A stretch of 64,000 bases of DNA from Actinoplanes sp. M2I2 (GTDB lineage Bacteria; Actinomycetota; Actinomycetes; Mycobacteriales; Micromonosporaceae). Under the pieces are notes generated by a model. The model did no database searches. It saw only the letters and a program-made list of their open reading frames with translations, and was not told the DNA's origin. Where the stretch lies: positions 372,001 to 436,000 of the forward strand of contig NZ_JALPVJ010000005.1 in NCBI RefSeq assembly GCF_023544445.1. The letters run 5' to 3'. The number at the start of each line of letters is the position of its first letter. Position 1 is the first letter of the stretch. The position numbers and the translations under genes were made by a program. This document shows, piece by piece, positions 28,094 to 37,250 of this stretch.

Positions 28094-29509
28094 ATGCGCA
28101 GATGGAGACTGTTCGCCGGCATCGCCGTCGCGGCGTCCGCCGCCACGGTGGCCACAGTCATCGCCCTGCCGGCCAGCGCCGAGACGGCCGCCTTCACGGT
28201 GGTCAGCTCGTGGAACAACGGCTATCAGGGCCAGGTCGAAGTCAAGAACAACACGTCCGCGACGATCACGACCTGGCGGGTGCAGCTCACTCTCCCGGCC
28301 GGTACCACGATCGTCAACTCCTGGAGCGCCACGCAGTCCGCCTCCGGCTCGACCTACACGTTCACGCCCGCGGGCTGGAACGGCACGCTGGCCGCCGGAG
28401 CGTCCACTTCGTTCGGATTCGTCGCCAACGGCACCGGCCGCCCGACGTCGTGCCTGGTCAACGGCGCCTCGTGCGGCGGCACGTCACCGACGTCGCCCCC
28501 CACCTCCCCGCCGGTCACCACTCCCCCGGCGACGACGCCGCCGGCGACCACCCCGCCCGCGACCACCCCGCCGGCCGGGGCCACCCCGGTCGCCGCCAAC
28601 GGGCAGCTGCGGGTCTGCGGCGTGAAGCTGTGCAACCAGAACGGCAAGGCGATCCAGCTGCGCGGCATGAGCACCCACGGCCTGCAGTGGTTCGCCGACT
28701 GCTACAACGACGCCTCGCTGGACGCGCTGGCCACCGACTGGCGGGCCGACCTGCTGCGCGTCTCGATGTACGTCCAGGAGGGCGGCTACGAGACCAACCC
28801 GGCCGGCTTCACCGCACAGGTCAACAACCTGGTCGAAGAGGCCACCCAGCGCGGGCTGTACTCCATCATCGACTTCCACACGCTGACGCCGGGCGACCCG
28901 AACTACAACCTGGCCCGGGCCAAGACGTTCTTCGCCGAGGTGTCGGCCCGCCACGCCTCGAAGAACAACGTCATCTACGAGATCGCCAACGAGCCCAACG
29001 GCGTCAGCTGGGCCGGCATCAAGAGCTACGCCGAGCAGGTCATCCCCGTGATCCGGGCCAACGACCCGGACGCCGTGATCATCGTCGGCACCCGCGGCTG
29101 GTCGTCGCTGGGCGTCTCGGAGAGCTCCAACTCCAGCGAGATCACCGCGAACCCGGTCAACGCGTCCAACATCATGTACGCGTTCCACTTCTACGCCGCG
29201 TCGCACCTCGACAACTACCGCGCCGAGGTGCAGCGGGCCGCGGCCACGCTGCCGCTGTTCGTCACCGAGTTCGGCACCGTCACCTACACCGGCGGCGGCC
29301 AGGTCGATCTGGCCAGCACGGCCACGTGGCTCGACCTGCTCGACCGCCTGCAGATCGGCTACGCCAACTGGACGTACTCCGACGCCTCCGAGAGCAGCGC
29401 GGCCTTCAAGCCGGGCACCTGCGGCGGCTCGACGTACGCCGGCACCGGTGTGCTGACCGAGTCCGGCACCTACCTGCGCAGCCGGATCAGGACCGCCGAC
29501 AACTTCTGA
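28094..29509 (+). CDS. Secreted CBM2-GH5 endoglucanase (cellulase)
   Basis: A 471-residue secreted cellulase. Signal peptide 1-29 ('LPASAE' cleavage region), then a CBM2 cellulose-binding module (about 31-127, with exposed Trp residues and a Cys near each end), a Thr/Pro linker (128-165, repeats of ATTPP) and a GH5 domain (166-471). The acid/base Glu is at 300 ('IYEIANEPNG') and the nucleophile at 392 ('FVTEFGTV'). The ATG at 28094 is chosen because the twin-Arg-containing signal peptide begins there. The CebR-type operator upstream predicts induction by cello-oligosaccharides. Confidence 0.93.
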   Translation: MRRWRLFAGIAVAASAATVATVIALPASAETAAFTVVSSWNNGYQGQVEVKNNTSATITTWRVQLTLPAGTTIVNSWSATQSASGSTYTFTPAGWNGTLAAGASTSFGFVANGTGRPTSCLVNGASCGGTSPTSPPTSPPVTTPPATTPPATTPPATTPPAGATPVAANGQLRVCGVKLCNQNGKAIQLRGMSTHGLQWFADCYNDASLDALATDWRADLLRVSMYVQEGGYETNPAGFTAQVNNLVEEATQRGLYSIIDFHTLTPGDPNYNLARAKTFFAEVSARHASKNNVIYEIANEPNGVSWAGIKSYAEQVIPVIRANDPDAVIIVGTRGWSSLGVSESSNSSEITANPVNASNIMYAFHFYAASHLDNYRAEVQRAAATLPLFVTEFGTVTYTGGGQVDLASTATWLDLLDRLQIGYANWTYSDASESSAAFKPGTCGGSTYAGTGVLTESGTYLRSRIRTADNF

Positions 29510-29528
29510 TCGGCCGGCCGACCCACGT

Positions 29529-29560
29529 GTGCCCCGGGCTTCCCACCAGGCCCGGGGCAC
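29529..29560 (+). terminator. Hairpin terminator after the cellulase gene
   Basis: Eleven-base perfect inverted repeat gtgccccgggc / gcccggggcac with a 10-base loop, 20 bases past the cellulase stop. Confidence 0.75.
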
Positions 29561-29597
29561 CCGTGTCGGCCGGGCGGACCGACCCGGCTGGTCGGCA

Positions 29598-29623
29598 CGA
29601 AGGGCCGGGATCCCGGCCCTTCG
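29598..29623. terminator. 26-base perfect palindrome between convergent genes
   Basis: cgaagggccggga / tcccggcccttcg is fully symmetric with no loop bases. It lies 27 bases past the stop of the minus-strand hypothetical gene and 89 bases past the cellulase stop, so it probably ends transcription from the minus strand. A sequence very like the ppc terminator stem (agggccggga) is shared. Confidence 0.6.
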
Positions 29624-29649
29624 TCGTACGCCGTTCAGGAAGAGGCCGG

Positions 29650-30189
29650 TCAGGGCAGTCGATCGCGCAGTACCAGCCAGGGCCGCAGGCGATCCACCGT
29701 TTCGGCCGGCAGAAACGCCGTCACCGTCTGCACCCGATTGAGCATCTGTTTGAGGTGCCGCAGCCGGATCATGTCGGGCAGCGGCGGCCGCTCGCGCGTT
29801 TCGATCATGGCGGTGGCCTCGGTCAGGGACATCGACAGCCGCTCGAAGAACGTCTCGGCCACCCGTTCCGGACGCCACTCGTCCGGCAGCGCGTCCACCG
29901 CCACCCGCTCCGCGAGCATCCCGATCATCGCGGAGCGAGCCAGGCTCACCTCATGAGCTGGGCGCGCCGCCGCCTGTTCCATGCCGACCAGGGCACGACT
30001 GTAGGCGTCGACGTAACGCCGCCAGTCGGAGTGGTCCCTCAGGGCCAGATGGATGGTGGTGGTCAGCACGTCGGTGACGGCCAGCCAGTCCATGGGCACG
30101 CGCACCGGCGAAGCGCCAGTGCCGGTCAGCAGCCAGTCCGCCAGCCGGTCCGGATCGAACCGGTCGGCGTTTCGCGACGAGTCAGTCAT
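29650..30189 (-). CDS. Hypothetical helical protein coupled to phosphatase gene
   Basis: A 179-residue, mostly helical soluble protein with no signal peptide, starting 'TDSSRNADRFDPDRLADWLL'. No family was recognised. The ATG at 30189 overlaps the stop of the histidine phosphatase gene by eight bases, so both are translated from one message and may act together. Nothing in the sequence tells its activity. Confidence 0.6.
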   Translation of the reverse strand: MTDSSRNADRFDPDRLADWLLTGTGASPVRVPMDWLAVTDVLTTTIHLALRDHSDWRRYVDAYSRALVGMEQAAARPAHEVSLARSAMIGMLAERVAVDALPDEWRPERVAETFFERLSMSLTEATAMIETRERPPLPDMIRLRHLKQMLNRVQTVTAFLPAETVDRLRPWLVLRDRLP

Positions 30190-30757
30190 TTCGGGAACAT
30201 GAGTCCATACCCGTCCAGCTTGTGGGGAGGGTGTAGTGCCAGCCTTCCCGCCAGGCGAACGGCGCATCGACCTGATCTTCCAGAGGGACTCCGGTGAGGA
30301 GATGGGCCAGAGCCCACCGGTTGGCGGAATGGGCGATGAGAAGGACCTTCTTGCCATCCCAGTCCCGTGCGACTTCGGTGAGGAAGTCGCGTGTCTGGTC
30401 GACGACGTCCTGGTAGCTCTGCCCTTCGGGGAACGGCTGGTGGATGTGCTGGGACCGGATGCGTGCGAGTTCGCTGACCGGCATGCCGTTGAACGTTCCG
30501 TAGTTGCACTCGCGCAGCCGCGGGTCCTGGCGGATCGGGATCCCGGTTCCGGCGAAGGCGATCTCGGCTGTCTCGACGGCGCGAGCGAGGTCGGAAGTGA
30601 ACACGGTGGCGATGCCGTCCGCCCGGCGGCGTTGTCCGAGCTCCTGCGCGAGCTTTCTCCCCACGTCCGACAGCTGTCCGGGCAGCCAGCCGGTGGCGAA
30701 GCCATTTTCGTTGTCCGTGGTGATCGAGTGGGTCTCGTAGATGATCTCAACTGCCAT
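30182..30757 (-). CDS. Histidine phosphatase family protein
   Basis: A 191-residue phosphoglycerate-mutase-like phosphatase. The usual N-terminal RHG motif reads 'YETHSITTDNE', so His10 is the expected phospho-accepting residue but the preceding Arg is Thr; this variant is common to an actinobacterial subgroup. 'SDLARAVETAEIAF', 'LRECNYGTFNG' (acid Glu) and 'LIAHSANRWAL' (second His) are intact. ATG 30757 has GAGGAGG nine bases upstream. Substrate unknown; coupled to the hypothetical gene downstream. Confidence 0.82.
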   Translation of the reverse strand: MAVEIIYETHSITTDNENGFATGWLPGQLSDVGRKLAQELGQRRRADGIATVFTSDLARAVETAEIAFAGTGIPIRQDPRLRECNYGTFNGMPVSELARIRSQHIHQPFPEGQSYQDVVDQTRDFLTEVARDWDGKKVLLIAHSANRWALAHLLTGVPLEDQVDAPFAWREGWHYTLPTSWTGMDSCSRND

Positions 30758-30843
30758 CAGGAAATCCTCCTCGCCGTCCTCGGACGGCCATCGTCGCAGC
30801 CATCGACGATGGTGACCGCGACGGCCCCGAGGCTGCGGTGCAC

Positions 30844-31599
30844 CTAGGCGACGGCCGCGGTGAGCTTTTCGGCGAGGAGGAGGCCGGGCCTGGTCCAGGC
30901 GGCGAGCAACGCGTCGAGGTCGGTCGTCTCGGTGAGGAACCAGCCCGAATAGAACGTGCCGTTGGGCCACTCCCGGGTCTCGGAGAGCCGGTTCACCTGG
31001 GTCAGCCGCGGGCCGAGCCCCAGACGCCGGGCGACGTAGACGTCGGTGCCCAGCTGCCGTCCGACGGACAGGGCGGCCGGCGTGGGGGTCGAGCCCTCGG
31101 AGTGCAGGACGGCGTAGGCCGGGTCGAGCGCCGTGCAGCACGCCTCGAAATAGCGCAGCACGAGCGCTTCGCGCTCCTCGGCGGCCGCCCGTTCCTGCTC
31201 GTTCCAGAGCGCGCGGGGCACGGCGAAGGCGCCCGCCTCCATGGTCACCTCCACCGGGTGGCGCTCGGCCGGCACCTCCTCGCCCGGGGTCGCCTCGAAC
31301 GACACGGCGACCGGGCCCACCCCCGGCATGGTCATGGACACCCGGTACGCGGCCCCGTCCCGCAGGGTCCGGCGCACATCCCGGGCCGAGCGGGCTCCGG
31401 CGTACGAGAGACCCGGCGCGTCGGGCACCCGGGAGAACGCGATCCCCGGCGGCCCGTAGAACATGGCGCCGCTGTAGGTGCCGCCGAATTTCTCCAGCAC
31501 GTCACCGACCGCGGCCGGCGCCGTGTCGTCTCCCACCCGGTCCAGCCAGAGGCCGAACGACAGGAAGACCCCTCCCGGCCACATGGACGATTGCCTCAT
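30844..31599 (-). CDS. Hypothetical protein
   Basis: A 251-residue protein with no signal peptide or membrane segment, rich in charged residues and aromatic clusters ('WPNGTFYSGWFLTET' near the C-terminus). The composition and length suggest a globular cytoplasmic protein; no family was recognised. ATG 31599 is followed by a second in-frame ATG at 31584 ('WPGGVFLSFGLW'), and either may be used. It diverges from the ABC operon. Confidence 0.5.
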   Translation of the reverse strand: MRQSSMWPGGVFLSFGLWLDRVGDDTAPAAVGDVLEKFGGTYSGAMFYGPPGIAFSRVPDAPGLSYAGARSARDVRRTLRDGAAYRVSMTMPGVGPVAVSFEATPGEEVPAERHPVEVTMEAGAFAVPRALWNEQERAAAEEREALVLRYFEACCTALDPAYAVLHSEGSTPTPAALSVGRQLGTDVYVARRLGLGPRLTQVNRLSETREWPNGTFYSGWFLTETTDLDALLAAWTRPGLLLAEKLTAAVA

Positions 31600-31674
31600 A
31601 CATTGATGAACGCGCCGACCCCCGTCGAAGGTGCGGCCGCCGGCCGGGATAAGCCACCTGAAGCTGAGAGCAGG

Positions 31675-31699
31675 CTGAGAGAGCCCGAGAGTCTCTCAG
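31675..31699. promoter_or_regulatory. Inverted repeat upstream of ABC operon
   Basis: ctgagaga / tctctcag, an 8-base perfect inverted repeat with a 9-base spacer, 49 bases upstream of the first ABC gene. The half-site gctgagag also occurs directly repeated at 31663, 31674 and 31738, the last copy overlapping the ribosome binding site. This suggests binding of a regulator near the promoter; the regulator gene is not evident. Confidence 0.45.
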
Positions 31700-31747
31700 G
31701 GTTTAACCGGATCCGGCCGGGTGCGTGAGGTTCCTAGGCTGAGAGCC

Positions 31748-32662
31748 GTGACCATCATCGCGACACAGTCGCTCACGAAGACGTACGGGGGCGGGGTGAC
31801 CGCCCTCAGCGAGCTCACCGTCGACGTCGAGGCGGGCGTGATCGGGCTGGTCGGCGCCAACGGCGCCGGCAAGAGCACGTTCATCAAGATCATGCTCGGC
31901 CTGTTGGCGCCCACCAGTGGGGACGTGCGGGTGTTCGGGCTCGACCCGGTGACCGAGACCGACCAGGTGCGGGCGCGGGTCGGCTACATGCCGGAGAACG
32001 ACTGCCTGCCGCCGGACGTGTCGGCCTCCGAGTTCGTGACCCACCTCGGCCGGCTCAGCGGGCTGCCCAAGACCGCCGCGCGCGAGCGGGCCTCCGAGGC
32101 GCTGCGGCATGTCGGGCTCTACGAGGAGCGGTACCGCCAGATCGGCGGCTACTCGACCGGCATGAAACAGCGCGTCAAGCTGGCCCAGGCCCTGGTGCAC
32201 GACCCCGACCTGCTGCTGCTCGACGAGCCCACCAACGGGCTCGACCCGGCCGGCCGCGACGCCATGCTCGCCCTGGTGCATCGCATCGGCCACGAGTTCG
32301 GCATCTCCGTGGTCGTCTGCTCGCACCTGCTCGGCGAGGTCGAGCGCATCTGCGACTCGCTGATCGCGATCGAGGGCGGCCGGCTGCTGCGGGCCGACCG
32401 GATCTCGGCGATGACGACCGCCTCGGACGTGCTGGCCGTCGAGGTCAGCGAGGGTACGGACGAGCTGGCCGAAGCCCTGACACAGCTCCAGCTGACGGTG
32501 ACCCGCGAGGGCCGCCTGCTGCTCGTGCCGCTCACCTCGGAATCCGACTACGACGCGATCCTGCGGGCCGTGGCCGAGCTCGACCTGCCCCTGCACCGCA
32601 TCGACCAGCGACGCCACCGGGTGGCCGAGCTCTTCACCACGAAGGAGACGGCCGATGTCTGA
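31748..32662 (+). CDS. ABC transporter ATP-binding protein (first of two)
   Basis: A 304-residue ATPase of an export-type ABC system. 'GANGAGKSTFIK' is Walker A, 'YSTGMKQRVKLA' the signature, 'LLLLDEPTNGLD' Walker B, and 'VVCSHLLGEVERI' the H-loop. A C-terminal extension (about 215-304) is usual for ABC-2 ATPases. GTG 31748 with GAGAG upstream is chosen since the first beta strand starts there. It overlaps the permease gene by eight bases. Confidence 0.9.
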   Translation: MTIIATQSLTKTYGGGVTALSELTVDVEAGVIGLVGANGAGKSTFIKIMLGLLAPTSGDVRVFGLDPVTETDQVRARVGYMPENDCLPPDVSASEFVTHLGRLSGLPKTAARERASEALRHVGLYEERYRQIGGYSTGMKQRVKLAQALVHDPDLLLLDEPTNGLDPAGRDAMLALVHRIGHEFGISVVVCSHLLGEVERICDSLIAIEGGRLLRADRISAMTTASDVLAVEVSEGTDELAEALTQLQLTVTREGRLLLVPLTSESDYDAILRAVAELDLPLHRIDQRRHRVAELFTTKETADV

Positions 32663-33518
32663 CGCCGGCGTCATCCATGACATCGGATATCAGCGCTACG
32701 AGGGCCCTCGTCTGGGCCGCTCCGCGGTATTCGGCGCGATCTACCAGCACGGGCTGCGGGCCTCGTTCGGGCTGGGCCGCTCGGCCAAGGCCAAGATCTT
32801 CCCGTGGCTGGTGGCGGGCATCGTCCTGCTCGTCGCGGTGATCAACGCGGCGGTGAAGGCCCAGGCCAACATCGTGCTGTTCGACTACTACTCCTTCGAC
32901 GACACGATGAGCTGGCTGGTCATCTTCTTCGTCGCCATCGTGGCGCCCGAGCTGGTCTCGCGGGACATGCGCTCGGGGGTCCTGCCGCTCTACTTCAGCC
33001 GGCCGCTGCGCGCCTTCGACTACATCGGCGCCAAGTTCGCCGCGCTGGCCACGGCGGTGTTCCTGCTGCTCGGCGTTCCTCAGCTGATCATGTTCCTGGG
33101 CGGGGCGTTCACCACCGACGACGGTGCCAAGGGTGTCTGGAACGAGTTCCTCGACCTGCTGCCGGGCTGGGGTTACAGCGTGCTCTGGGCGGTGCTGTTC
33201 GCCTCGATCAGCCTGCTGGTCGCCTCGGTCACCGGTAAGCGGGCGTTCGCGGCCGGCGGTATCGTCGCCGTCTTCCTGATGACCACCCCGGTGGTCGGCG
33301 TGCTGAGCATCCTGCCCTCCACCACCGCGCAGCACCTGGCCGGTCTGGCCAGCCCGATGTCGCTGCTCACCGGCGTGCAGTCGTGGTTGCGCGGCCGGTC
33401 CGACCTCGATCTCGACGTCGGCGACTTCGGCGTGATCTACGGCATCGAATGGGTCTGCCTGGTGTCCGCCTGCCTGCTGCTGTTGCTGGCCCGCTACCGG
33501 AAGGTGGCCTCGCTGTGA
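32655..33518 (+). CDS. ABC-2 type permease (first of two)
   Basis: A 287-residue membrane protein with about six membrane segments, starting with a cytoplasmic 'IHDIGYQRYEGPRLGR' stretch often seen in actinobacterial ABC-2 permeases. It overlaps the preceding ATPase gene (8 bases) and the following one (GTGA, 4 bases), so all subunits are made together. Substrate unknown. Confidence 0.85.
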   Translation: MSDAGVIHDIGYQRYEGPRLGRSAVFGAIYQHGLRASFGLGRSAKAKIFPWLVAGIVLLVAVINAAVKAQANIVLFDYYSFDDTMSWLVIFFVAIVAPELVSRDMRSGVLPLYFSRPLRAFDYIGAKFAALATAVFLLLGVPQLIMFLGGAFTTDDGAKGVWNEFLDLLPGWGYSVLWAVLFASISLLVASVTGKRAFAAGGIVAVFLMTTPVVGVLSILPSTTAQHLAGLASPMSLLTGVQSWLRGRSDLDLDVGDFGVIYGIEWVCLVSACLLLLLARYRKVASL

Positions 33519-34426
33519 GCGTCGTCGAACTCGAGAACGTCTCCCGCTGGTACGGCAACGTCGTCGCGGTCAACGACATCAGCATGACCCTGCAACCGGG
33601 CGTGACCGGGCTGCTCGGCCCGAACGGCGCCGGCAAGACGACGGTGCTGCACATGATGGCCGGCTTCCTCGCCCCGTCGCGGGGCGCGGTCACCATCGAC
33701 AACTCGCCGACCTGGCGCAACCCGGGCATCTATCGCAGCCTGGGCCTGGTCGCCGAGCGCGAGGCGGTGCACGGCTTCCTCACCGCGTACGAGTTCGTGC
33801 TGGCCTGCGCCAAGATGCAGAAGCTGCCCGATCCGGCCGCGGCGGCCAAGCGGGCGCTGGACCTCGTCGAGATGACCAGCGCGCAGGACCGGCGGATCGA
33901 CACCTTCTCCAAGGGCATGCGCCAGCGCACCCGGGTGGCGGCCGCGCTGGTGCACGAGCCGCAGGTGCTGCTGCTGGACGAGCCGTTCAACGGCATGGAC
34001 CCGCGACAGCGCATGCACATGATGGAGTTGCTGCACAAGCTGGGCGACGAGGGCCACACCATCCTGTTCAGCTCGCACATCCTCGAGGAGGTCGAGCAGC
34101 TGTCCGGGCTGGTCCAGGTGATCGTCGCGGGCCGGCTGGCCGCCTCGGGCGACTACCGGCGCATCCGGCGGCTGATGACCAACCGGCCGCACGTCTTCGC
34201 CGTGCAGAGCTCCGACGACCGCCGGCTCGCGGTCGCGCTGATCGGCGAGAAGTCGGTGAGCGGCATCGAGGTCGAGGCGACCGGGCTGACCGTGCGCGCG
34301 TCCGACTACGGCAGCTTCACCCGTGCGCTGCCGCGCATCGCCCTCGGTGAGGGCATCCGGCTGCGCAAGCTGCTGCCGTCCGACGAGTCCCTGGAGAGCG
34401 TCTTCTCCTACCTGCTGGAGGCATGA
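33515..34426 (+). CDS. ABC transporter ATP-binding protein (second of two)
   Basis: A 303-residue ATPase with 'GPNGAGKTTVLHM' (Walker A), 'FSKGMRQRTRVAA' (signature), 'LLLDEPFNGMD' (Walker B) and 'FSSHILEEVEQL' (H-loop). It differs clearly from the first ATPase, so the complex is likely a heteromer of two ATPases and two permeases. GTG start overlaps the permease stop, and the stop overlaps the next ATG. Confidence 0.9.
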   Translation: MSVVELENVSRWYGNVVAVNDISMTLQPGVTGLLGPNGAGKTTVLHMMAGFLAPSRGAVTIDNSPTWRNPGIYRSLGLVAEREAVHGFLTAYEFVLACAKMQKLPDPAAAAKRALDLVEMTSAQDRRIDTFSKGMRQRTRVAAALVHEPQVLLLDEPFNGMDPRQRMHMMELLHKLGDEGHTILFSSHILEEVEQLSGLVQVIVAGRLAASGDYRRIRRLMTNRPHVFAVQSSDDRRLAVALIGEKSVSGIEVEATGLTVRASDYGSFTRALPRIALGEGIRLRKLLPSDESLESVFSYLLEA

Positions 34427-35136
34427 TGTCCACGGTCGCCTACATCACCGCGCGCGGGCTGTTCGGCCGCCGCCGGGTGCTTCTGCTGCTGCCCCTGCCG
34501 TTGCTGCTGGTCGGCCTGGCGCTGATCTGCCGGGCGTACGACGTGAGCCCCGACCAGTGGGGACAGCCGGTCGTCGTGGGTCTCGGCCTGGCCGTCGTGC
34601 TGCCGGTCATCTCGCTGATCGTCGGCACGGGGGTGCTCGGCTCGGAGGTCGACGACGGCACGATCGTGCACATCCTCACCAAGCCGCTGCCCCGCCGCGA
34701 CATCATCCTGGCCAAGCTCCTGGTGGCGGCGGGCGTCAGCGCCGTGACCGCGGCGGTCCCGCTCTTCGTGGTCGGGGTGCTGGCCGATTCGGTCCGGTTC
34801 GGTCTCGCGCTCGTCGTCGGGGCGGTGGCCGGCGCCATCGCGTACTCGGCCCTGTTCCTGCTCCTGAGCCTGCTCACCCGGCGGCCGGTGCTGCTCGGGC
34901 TCGCGTACATCCTGGTCTGGGAGGGGTTGCTCGGGCGGTTCGTCAGCGGCACCCGGGTGCTCTCGATCGAGCAGTACGTCATCTCGATCGCCGACAAGAT
35001 CGCGCCGACCGGCATGCTCGAGGGCCTGGTCTCGGTGCCGGTGGCCATCGTGATGAGCGTGGTCTTCGCGGTGGGCGGCACTATCTACGCGATCAATCGA
35101 CTGGGATCGTTCAGCGTGGCCGGTGAGACGAGCTGA
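34423..35136 (+). CDS. ABC-2 type permease (second of two)
   Basis: A 237-residue membrane protein with about six membrane segments. 'VDDGTIVHILTKPLPRRDIILAK' is truncated here as the conserved cytoplasmic loop of ABC-2 permeases (seen as 'VHILTKPLPRRDI'). It ends the four-gene operon ATPase-permease-ATPase-permease. The system may export a small molecule or lipid or modify the membrane; no biosynthetic partner is adjacent. Confidence 0.85.
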   Translation: MMSTVAYITARGLFGRRRVLLLLPLPLLLVGLALICRAYDVSPDQWGQPVVVGLGLAVVLPVISLIVGTGVLGSEVDDGTIVHILTKPLPRRDIILAKLLVAAGVSAVTAAVPLFVVGVLADSVRFGLALVVGAVAGAIAYSALFLLLSLLTRRPVLLGLAYILVWEGLLGRFVSGTRVLSIEQYVISIADKIAPTGMLEGLVSVPVAIVMSVVFAVGGTIYAINRLGSFSVAGETS

Positions 35137-35244
35137 CGGCAACCGCCGACCAGCGGTGGCTTCTGACCGATCGGCCCGCTGCGGACAGTGACGGGTGTCG
35201 TTTGGATGGGTTGCACCTCGCCCACCGCCGCCCTGGAGCGCCGC

Positions 35245-35811
35245 ATGACTCGTCCCGCGCCCGCACCGACCGAGGATCGTGACTTCCCGGATCACCCACG
35301 GCCCAGCCGATGGCCGTGGGTGGCCGGCGTCCTCGTCGTTCTGCTCGCCGCCGCGGGCGTCTTCTACTACCTGCGGCAGGACGACAGCGGGCCGGAGACC
35401 GTGACGACCACGGGCGGCCAGCTCGGCCGGGCGGTCGAGGACGGCACGTTCGCCTTCACGGTCACCGCCGTCCGCTGCGGGGTGTCCAAGCTCGGCGACG
35501 AGGCCGTCGACCTCGAGCCGCGCGGTTCCTACTGCCTGGTCGACGTGCTGGTGAAGAACGGCGGGACAGCCGTCGGGTCCCTCGACAGCAGCTCGCAGAA
35601 GGCGTACGACGCAGCGGGCGCCGAGTTCACCACCGACGCGCAGGCCGAGACCTTCGTGAACACCGACGCCCAGAACTTCCTCGACCAGATCAATCCGGGC
35701 GCCCAGGTCAGGGGAACGCTGGTCTTCGACGTACCGGAGAGGACAGCACTCGCCTCGCTGGTGCTGCACGAGACGTCCTCCTCGGCCGGCGCCCGGATCG
35801 CCGTCGGATGA
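35245..35811 (+). CDS. DUF4352-like membrane-anchored protein
   Basis: A 188-residue protein with a Pro-rich cytoplasmic tail (1-24), one membrane segment (about 25-43) and an extracytoplasmic beta-sandwich that resembles DUF4352 ('YCLVDVLVKNGGTAV', 'QNFLDQINPGAQVRGTLVFDV'). Such domains occur beside many secretion and cell-wall genes; function unknown. ATG 35245 has GGAG seven bases upstream. It is convergent with the GH26-like gene, 10 bases apart. Confidence 0.65.
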   Translation: MTRPAPAPTEDRDFPDHPRPSRWPWVAGVLVVLLAAAGVFYYLRQDDSGPETVTTTGGQLGRAVEDGTFAFTVTAVRCGVSKLGDEAVDLEPRGSYCLVDVLVKNGGTAVGSLDSSSQKAYDAAGAEFTTDAQAETFVNTDAQNFLDQINPGAQVRGTLVFDVPERTALASLVLHETSSSAGARIAVG

Positions 35812-35821
35812 GCGGCCGCGG

Positions 35822-37234
35822 TCAGCGCCTCGGCGTGACCGCGACCTGGAAGATCGGCAACCGGCCGAGCCTGCGGTACGCGTCCAGGGCGGCCGGCGTG
35901 CTGTCCACCGACGAGTCCTGGCCCTTCTGGTTGCTCGGCGTCTCGAACTGCACCATCGCCTTGATCCGCGGGAACTCCCGGATCTCGCTGCCCATCCGGC
36001 GGTAGAAGTCGGCCTTGTACCGCGGGTTCCGCTTCGACGACCAGACCCCCCACTCGGCCAGCATCAGCGGCTTGCGGGGGTGCCGGGCGGCCATCCAGTT
36101 GTAGAAGCCGGGCCAGGCGCGCTTGCCCTCGAGCCGGCGGTTGAAGACCTCGGAGAACTGGCCGTGGCCGTAGCCGGGGTCGCTGTAGGCGTAGGTGTCG
36201 AGGCCGATCCAGTCGACCACGTCGTCCCCCGGGTACATCTGGGCGAACCAGCTCTTCTGCGCGTGCGGCACGTAGGTCATGTGCACCAGCACGCTGACGA
36301 TGTTGTCGGCGCCCTTGGCCCGCAGCCGCTTGATCACGTGGCGGTACATCGCGGCGTAGTCGCGCGCGGTGTAGCCGGAGCCGGCCTTCTCGCGGACGTC
36401 GTTCTCGCCCTCGTGGTGCACGGCGAAGAAGAACTGCTCGGGGAAGTTCTTCTTGATGTGCTGGGCGAGCCGGTCGAGGTAGGCGTCGGTCCGCTTGTCG
36501 CCCTTGGCGATCTGGGCCCAGGAGGCGGACTCGGGCTTCCAGTTGAGGAACAGGATGCGCCGCTTGCCGGGCTGGTGGGCGATCCGGATCTCCTGCTCGG
36601 TCGGGAAGAGCTGGCGGATCCCGCCGTGGTAGGCGTGGTAGATCGCCTGGTGCCGGCCGGTCTTGCGCTCGAAGCGGGCCAGGGCGGAGGCGCCGCGGCT
36701 CTCGGTGTGCGCGCCGGGGGCCACGCCCCAGAGGACGCCGCAGGTGGGCACCAGGTTGTGACCGGTGCGGCAACGCCCCCCGCGGTGCGGCGGCGCGACG
36801 CCCAGTCCGTCCAGCTGGGCGGCCGGGGCCTGACGGGCCAGCACCGGGTCGCCCGGCCGGGCCGGGACCGCCGCGGGCGGCAGGGCCACCGCCCCGGCTC
36901 TCGCGGCGGCCGCCGACGCCGATGCCGATGCCGCCGACGACGTCGCCGATGACGCCGACGCGGCGGCCGAGGACGCGCCGGGCGCCGCGGCGGAGCCGGG
37001 CGCCGACGACGGCCGCCCCGCCGGGGCGACGAAGTCCGGGATGCCGGGCTGTCCGGCCGCCGGGGTCTGGGTGGGTACGGAGACGGTCGGGTCGTTGAAC
37101 GTGCCGGCCGGAAGTCCGATCTGATCCACTCCACCGGTCCACGCCCAAGCGAGCGTGGTGGCGACGGAAAGGGCGAAGGCCGTGGGTACGGCTGCTATCT
37201 GGAGAAGCCGCAAACGGCGAGGGCGTGGACTCAC
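35822..37234 (-). CDS. GH26-like glycoside hydrolase (membrane-anchored or secreted)
   Basis: A 470-residue exported protein: signal/anchor (about 9-32), a low-complexity Pro/Ala/Ser region (45-125, with runs of Ala and Ser), then a TIM-barrel domain (about 160-470). Glu275 in 'AVHHEGEND' is the candidate acid/base and Glu394 in 'LMLAEWGVW' the candidate nucleophile, the GH26 (beta-mannanase) spacing. GTG 37234 is chosen since the signal peptide begins there; an in-frame TTG at 37255 adds seven residues. It diverges from the APS-kinase gene and borders the exopolysaccharide locus, so it may trim that polymer. Substrate is inferred, not shown. Confidence 0.72.
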   Translation of the reverse strand: MSPRPRRLRLLQIAAVPTAFALSVATTLAWAWTGGVDQIGLPAGTFNDPTVSVPTQTPAAGQPGIPDFVAPAGRPSSAPGSAAAPGASSAAASASSATSSAASASASAAAARAGAVALPPAAVPARPGDPVLARQAPAAQLDGLGVAPPHRGGRCRTGHNLVPTCGVLWGVAPGAHTESRGASALARFERKTGRHQAIYHAYHGGIRQLFPTEQEIRIAHQPGKRRILFLNWKPESASWAQIAKGDKRTDAYLDRLAQHIKKNFPEQFFFAVHHEGENDVREKAGSGYTARDYAAMYRHVIKRLRAKGADNIVSVLVHMTYVPHAQKSWFAQMYPGDDVVDWIGLDTYAYSDPGYGHGQFSEVFNRRLEGKRAWPGFYNWMAARHPRKPLMLAEWGVWSSKRNPRYKADFYRRMGSEIREFPRIKAMVQFETPSNQKGQDSSVDSTPAALDAYRRLGRLPIFQVAVTPRR

Positions 37235-37250
37235 GATCAGACAGTATTGT

